Shown: positions 60,553 to 64,000 of the stretch, in pieces
How positions within the stretch are numbered: position 1 is the first letter of the stretch
Layout of the letters: each line of letters starts with the position of its first letter
Assembly: GCA_963718315.1 (NCBI GenBank)
Contig: CAVQZC010000007.1
Location: 62,001 to 126,000, forward strand
Source of the DNA: CAVQZC01 sp963718315
Lineage (GTDB): Bacteria > Actinomycetota > Thermoleophilia > Gaiellales > JAICJC01
DNA length: 64,000 nucleotides
Direction: 5' to 3'
Program-made: the position numbers and the translations under genes
The notes under the pieces: generated by a model
Databases searched by the model: none
What the model was told of the DNA's origin: nothing
Seen by the model: the letters and a program-made list of their open reading frames with translations, nothing else

Positions 60553-61050
60553 TCGCCTCCGCGAAGGGGAGCTGCGGCACCAAATCAGCCGCCTGATTCT
60601 GGCGAAAACCACCAAACCCGCCGGTCTGGCTGACCGGTAAAGACCGTGACCTGGTAGGAAGCGGAGCGGCGCACGAGTCGAACCCGCCAACCGTTGGGCT
60701 AGAACGGCTTGCTGATTTTGAAGATCAGGCGGGTTTGGCTTATCGGAGTGGTTTGAGCGGGGTCTGCGCCCCTGATCGCGCCCCCGGCATGGACCGCACA
60801 TGGTCGACGGTGCACTTGCGATTGCGAGTTCGGCCGCGGACCCCGGGCACGGCACGGCAGAGCCGAACCTGTGTCCGTTTCAGCGACTCCCGGTCAACGC
60901 ACTGTCGCCGGTGGTTCTTGCGGGGAACGCAGCGGGGCGCTTCTTGCCGGGCTGGGCGTGGCGTGGAAGGATCGGGGGTGTGGGCTTCTCTCCAGGTGCC
61001 GTGCCGAGTGGTCTGCCGGGCCATCGGGGGATCGGTTGCAGCGGTGGGTG
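60553..61050. other. Junction region with tRNA-like remnant
   Basis: About 500 bases between the arsC stub and the PAP2 gene. Contains the tRNA-Sec-like half at 60659-60728. No protein-coding sequence is supported. Confidence 0.4.
60659..60728 (-). tRNA. tRNA-Sec-like 3' half (partial)
   Basis: On the minus strand: anticodon stem CTGAT/ATCAG with loop CTTCAAA (anticodon TCA, positions 60712-60728), a long variable arm with a GCCGTT/AACGGT stem, a T-loop TTCGACT (60676-60682) and the acceptor-side GCCGCTCCG. These match a selenocysteine tRNA from the anticodon arm to the 3' end. The T-stem has one mismatch and no D-arm or 5' acceptor strand is found upstream, so it is a partial copy, as left at an integration site. 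Confidence 0.45.
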
Positions 61051-62157
61051 ATGCGGGACGCGCTGCGACGGCCGGGGACGGTTGCCGTCGCCTCGACCAC
61101 GGGGTTCGTCAGCCTCGTCGTTGCGACGACTGTGGACTCGTCGACGGGTAGCGGCGTCTCGGTGGTGGCCGATGTGACGTTGGCGTTGGCGGCGGCGGTG
61201 CTGGGCGGGTTGTGGTTCGATCTGCCTCGCCGTCAGAAGGCGGAGGCGGCGCGGTCGATCCGGCGGCTGCTCGGGCTCTCGACGGTGTCGTTGATCGTGT
61301 TCGCTGGGCTCTACCTGTCGGCGCAGCGCTCGGTGTTTGGGCAGCGGTTTGAGCGCGATGTGCTGCTCGGTCGGGGCGCTGGCGCCACGGGCTTGCAGGG
61401 TGGCGCCAGCGCGATCCTCGATCAGGTGACCGTGGGAGCGGTGGCGTTGCTCGCGGGAGCGGTGTGCTGTGTCGCGCTCGTACGGGGAAGGTTGGGCCTG
61501 GCGTTTGCGACCGCTGGCGCGGTCGTGTTGACGCTGGTGTCGGCGGCGTTGTTGAAGTCCTTGTTGTTGGCGCGGCCGGTCTTGTTGGGCTCAGATGCCG
61601 TGGCGACTGCGCGCAGCTATCCCAGTGGGCACGTTGCTGCGGCCGCGGCGTTGGGATGCGCTGCATTGGTTGTCGCTCCCGCGGGGTGGCGGTTGCGTGC
61701 CACCGGCGTTGCGGTCGCGTTGACGGGCGTGGTCGGGGTCGCCGTGTTGTTCGCGGGTTGGCATCGGCCCAGCGACGCGATCGGCGGCGTCGCCACCGCG
61801 ATGTGCTGGTTCGGCATCGTTGCGGCGATCCTGGTTCGAAACCAGAGTCACCCCAGCTGGCGTGGATCCGTGCCCGGCTCACGCATTCCAACCCGAGTCT
61901 GGCTGGTCGGCGCGTATCTTTTGGCGATCGGCGCTGTCTGCTTCGCGCTGGTCGAACTCGTCCGCCTCCAGGCCCGCCTCGACACTCCCCGCCACGTCGC
62001 CGCGTTTGTGGCCGGATCGCTCTTCTTCCTGGCAATTGACGTGCTCGCCTTCGCCGCGCTCGCGGCCGCACTGCCACGCGACCCGTCCGGCGATCCGGCG
62101 GCGGTCGGCGATGCTCAATCCCTCACCCGGCCTGATCACCACGATCCGGTCATGTAG
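61051..62157 (+). CDS. Membrane phosphatase, PAP2 superfamily
   Basis: 368 residues from ATG 61051. About ten membrane segments. The PAP2 phosphatase signature is present: KSLLLARPVLLGSDAVATAR (K...RP), SYPSGHVAAAAALGCAAL (PSGH) and GWHRPSDAIGGVATAMCWF (SR...H equivalent GWHRPSD). The N-terminal five or so helices precede this core, and two helices follow. Probably acts on a lipid phosphate or undecaprenyl diphosphate in the membrane. Intact. GTG 61048 is an equivalent start. Confidence 0.85.
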   Translation: MRDALRRPGTVAVASTTGFVSLVVATTVDSSTGSGVSVVADVTLALAAAVLGGLWFDLPRRQKAEAARSIRRLLGLSTVSLIVFAGLYLSAQRSVFGQRFERDVLLGRGAGATGLQGGASAILDQVTVGAVALLAGAVCCVALVRGRLGLAFATAGAVVLTLVSAALLKSLLLARPVLLGSDAVATARSYPSGHVAAAAALGCAALVVAPAGWRLRATGVAVALTGVVGVAVLFAGWHRPSDAIGGVATAMCWFGIVAAILVRNQSHPSWRGSVPGSRIPTRVWLVGAYLLAIGAVCFALVELVRLQARLDTPRHVAAFVAGSLFFLAIDVLAFAALAAALPRDPSGDPAAVGDAQSLTRPDHHDPVM

Positions 62158-62295
62158 CGCCGCGTGGGTGGTGCGCGGCCGCCCACGCGACGATGTGTTC
62201 TTCGCATCCTGCTGGGCGCCGCAGCCATCCTGCATGTCGCGTCAGTGGGCTGTCGTGGCCCACGGTGGGCCGCCGCCGCGGGCGCCTTGTTCCCC

Positions 62296-63492
62296 TCATT
62301 CCGCAGAGCCATCTCCGCCGGTGTTGACGCCCAGAGCGGAGGCGACTGCTGGGAGTGTGATGCCTTGGAGGGTGACGGATGTTGCGACGATGACGAACAC
62401 GAGGCCGTAGATGCGTGGTGAGTCTTGGACGCCGTCTGCGAGTGCGAGTGATGCCAGCAGGATCGGTACGGCGCCGCGCATGCCAGCCCAGGCCAGGAAC
62501 ACGCGCTCACCTCTGGGGACGCGAAACGGTGCGAGCAGCAGCATCGCTGCCGGCGGCCGGGCCAGGGCGAGCAGCACGATCGTGAGGACGAGTCCTTGGA
62601 AGATGCCGGTCGCCCCGAGCGCTGCCAGGTGCACCGTCAGGCCGAGCGAGACGAACACGACGATCTCTGCCAGTCCGGCGAGTTCTGAGTGGAAGGTGCG
62701 GACGTCTTCGCCGACGCTCGTGTTGGCGTCTCCGAGCAGCAGGCCGGCGATGAACACGGCCAGGAATCCTGATCCGTGGATGGCGGTGGCGGTGCCGAAG
62801 ATGAGGCCCGCGGCTGAGAGCGCGACGATCGGCTGCAGTGATTCTCGCGGTTCGGTCAGATGCTTGAGCGGCTTGCGGGTCAGCCAGGCGCCGGCGATAC
62901 CGACCACGAGTCCGATTGCGAGTTGGCGGGCCAGGGTGGTGGTGACAGTGGGGAGCCAGGAGCCTCCGTCGATCGCGGCCAGGACGCCGATCATCAGTGC
63001 GATTGCGATCGGGTCGTTGGCTCCCGACTCAGCCTCCAAGATCGTCTTTGGCCGCTCGCGCAGGCTGCCCTCGCCGATCACCGAGAACACCACCGCCGGG
63101 TCGGTCGGGGCGAGCGCGACACCCAGCACTGCCGAGGTGGCCCAGCCGAACCCGAACAACGCGTGCGTGGCCAGGGCCATCACTCCAGCCGTGGCGACAG
63201 TTGCTCCGAAGCCGAGCGTGACCACAGCGCCGACGCGGGGACGGACGCGACGCCACCCAAGCGAGACGCCACCGTCGAACAGGATCACGATCAATGCGCC
63301 TGACGCGACCCGGCTGACATCGTCCGGAGACAGCGCTGTGCGGAGTGGCTGATACACGTCGGAGGCAACCGCGGCGGCGAGCAGGAACACAACCGGGGCC
63401 GGCATCCGAACGCGTTCGGCGACCCGCCGAAACACCAGCGCAGCCAGCACCAGGCCGCTCACGACCGCCACGGCCATTCCAAACTGCTGCAC
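62296..63492 (-). CDS. Cation/proton antiporter (CPA family)
   Basis: 398 residues. GTG 63492 is chosen because GGAGG sits 5 bases upstream; a GTG at 63498 adds two residues. About 12 membrane segments. Motifs of CPA antiporters: LGVALAPTDPAVVFSVIGEG and LEAESGANDPIAIALMIGVL (the ND pair), GSGFLAVFIAGLLLGD, and the C-terminal WAGMRGAVPILLASLALADG. Likely exchanges Na+ or K+ for protons (NhaP/CPA1 type). Converges on the PAP2 gene with a 138-base gap. Intact. Confidence 0.9.
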   Translation of the reverse strand: MQQFGMAVAVVSGLVLAALVFRRVAERVRMPAPVVFLLAAAVASDVYQPLRTALSPDDVSRVASGALIVILFDGGVSLGWRRVRPRVGAVVTLGFGATVATAGVMALATHALFGFGWATSAVLGVALAPTDPAVVFSVIGEGSLRERPKTILEAESGANDPIAIALMIGVLAAIDGGSWLPTVTTTLARQLAIGLVVGIAGAWLTRKPLKHLTEPRESLQPIVALSAAGLIFGTATAIHGSGFLAVFIAGLLLGDANTSVGEDVRTFHSELAGLAEIVVFVSLGLTVHLAALGATGIFQGLVLTIVLLALARPPAAMLLLAPFRVPRGERVFLAWAGMRGAVPILLASLALADGVQDSPRIYGLVFVIVATSVTLQGITLPAVASALGVNTGGDGSAE

Positions 63493-63753
63493 GCACACCT
63501 CCGGCCGTGGTGGTCGCCTTCAGCGCGAAGGCCTGAACAGCGGCCACCCACGACATCCGCACATGGCCGAACGCCCGCAGATCATCGTCGATTCCGTGCC
63601 GAGAACAGCATCGAGGGCGGTGTCGTGCCAACCTGCAGTGAGGGAGGAGCCGGCATCCGGTTCGCGGCGTGTGCCGCTGCTTCGAAGGTGTCGTCCTTGA
63701 TCAGCGCCGATACCGTACGGAGCCGACTCTGCACTTCCTGACGTGTTCGCGAC

Positions 63754-63933
63754 TCATCTACCGTCAAGGGGCGGTGCGCCGGTCACCATTCTCCAGAGGA
63801 TAACGAGGGCGCGCGGGTCGGCCAGAGCCTGGTCGATTCGATCCGCGATCGCTGTGACCAGCAGCCGCTCATCGAGAATGACGCGGCGTTGCGTCACCGA
63901 GCGCACGCGTTTGCGAGCCGCCGTCGCGCGCAT
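63754..63933 (-). CDS. Small hypothetical protein (59 aa), low certainty
   Basis: A frame from ATG 63933 encodes a mostly helical basic protein (RATAARKRVRSVTQRRVILD, ERLLVTAIADRIDQALADPR). The frame directly upstream also shows protein sense (ELAVLRRLSSIE) in another phase, so a longer gene cut by a frame error and by the window edge is possible. An overlapping frame at 63582-63767 (VQSRLRTVSALIKDDTFEAA) could follow it. Nothing recognised. Confidence 0.3.
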   Translation of the reverse strand: MRATAARKRVRSVTQRRVILDERLLVTAIADRIDQALADPRALVILWRMVTGAPPLDGR

Positions 63934-64000
63934 GGCGTCTCGATCGACGAGAGACGACGTAGGACGGCCAGCTCGATCCGCGTTCGTCGAGCCGCGCCAA

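Noticed and set aside
1..64000. CRISPR arrays, rRNA genes or a prophage
   Set aside because: No regularly spaced repeats, no rRNA-like stretches and no phage structural genes were seen on reading through the window.

Overview
The window is GC-rich, densely coding DNA of actinobacterial type. A member of the Thermoleophilia (Solirubrobacterales/Gaiellales relatives) is my best guess. The pointers are a bcc-aa3 respiratory locus with a diheme QcrC and a multi-spanning Rieske protein, a collagen-like secreted protein, PPITYTY-type Ig-like repeats, many secreted proteins with VWAVG...EHWNG propeller blades, and frequent GTG starts with ATGA/GTGA overlaps. No rRNA gene, intact tRNA gene or CRISPR array was found.

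Layout. 0-5.4 kb: ordinary chromosomal genes (end of an Ig-repeat surface protein, cupin, dodecin, D-2-hydroxyacid dehydrogenase, FHA protein, DUF192 protein, response regulator and a truncated sensor kinase). 5.4-26.7 kb: an accessory stretch of lipoproteins and secreted beta-propellers with three ECF sigma-factor genes, two of them translationally overlapping a membrane-anchored propeller that could be their signal receptor; it ends in a transposase remnant. 27.2-36.5 kb: Flp-type pilin, ABC exporter, UppP, a TetR regulator, STAS protein, CtaG-like protein, MarR regulator, ClC channel and a small membrane protein. Four copies of one palindromic operator (ACYGAC-NN-GTCGGT) lie in front of four transcription units here, so this looks like a TetR-controlled regulon. 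36.7-40.3 kb: SDR, glycoside hydrolase family 15 enzyme and a small membrane protein. 40.9-47.8 kb: one tightly overlapping respiratory operon, ctaC-ctaD-small membrane protein-CtaG-like-qcrC-qcrA-qcrB. 48.1-54.9 kb: a second tight operon with a sensory-rhodopsin-transducer-like protein, a pyruvate-oxidase-type ThDP enzyme, an enolase-superfamily enzyme, a membrane protein, a gluconate-dehydrogenase-subunit-3-like protein, a GMC oxidoreductase and a HAD phosphatase, plausibly for membrane-linked oxidation of sugars or sugar acids. 55-60.5 kb: accessory DNA with a secreted propeller, a second pilin and a deletion-collapsed duplicate of the 27.3-36.0 kb block. 60.5-64 kb: a truncated arsenate-reductase start, a tRNA-Sec-like 3' half, a PAP2 phosphatase and a cation/proton antiporter.

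A caution for every reader: many otherwise convincing genes, including ctaD, are interrupted by one-base frame changes. I count about twenty. They look more like uncorrected sequencing indels than biology, so frameshifted genes below are given their full reconstructed span. A smaller set of breaks (kinase near 5440, redoxin and opposite-strand gene near 19640, SDR fragment near 55085, arsC near 60550) are true truncations in which the rest of the gene is absent, and they mark rearrangement junctions.
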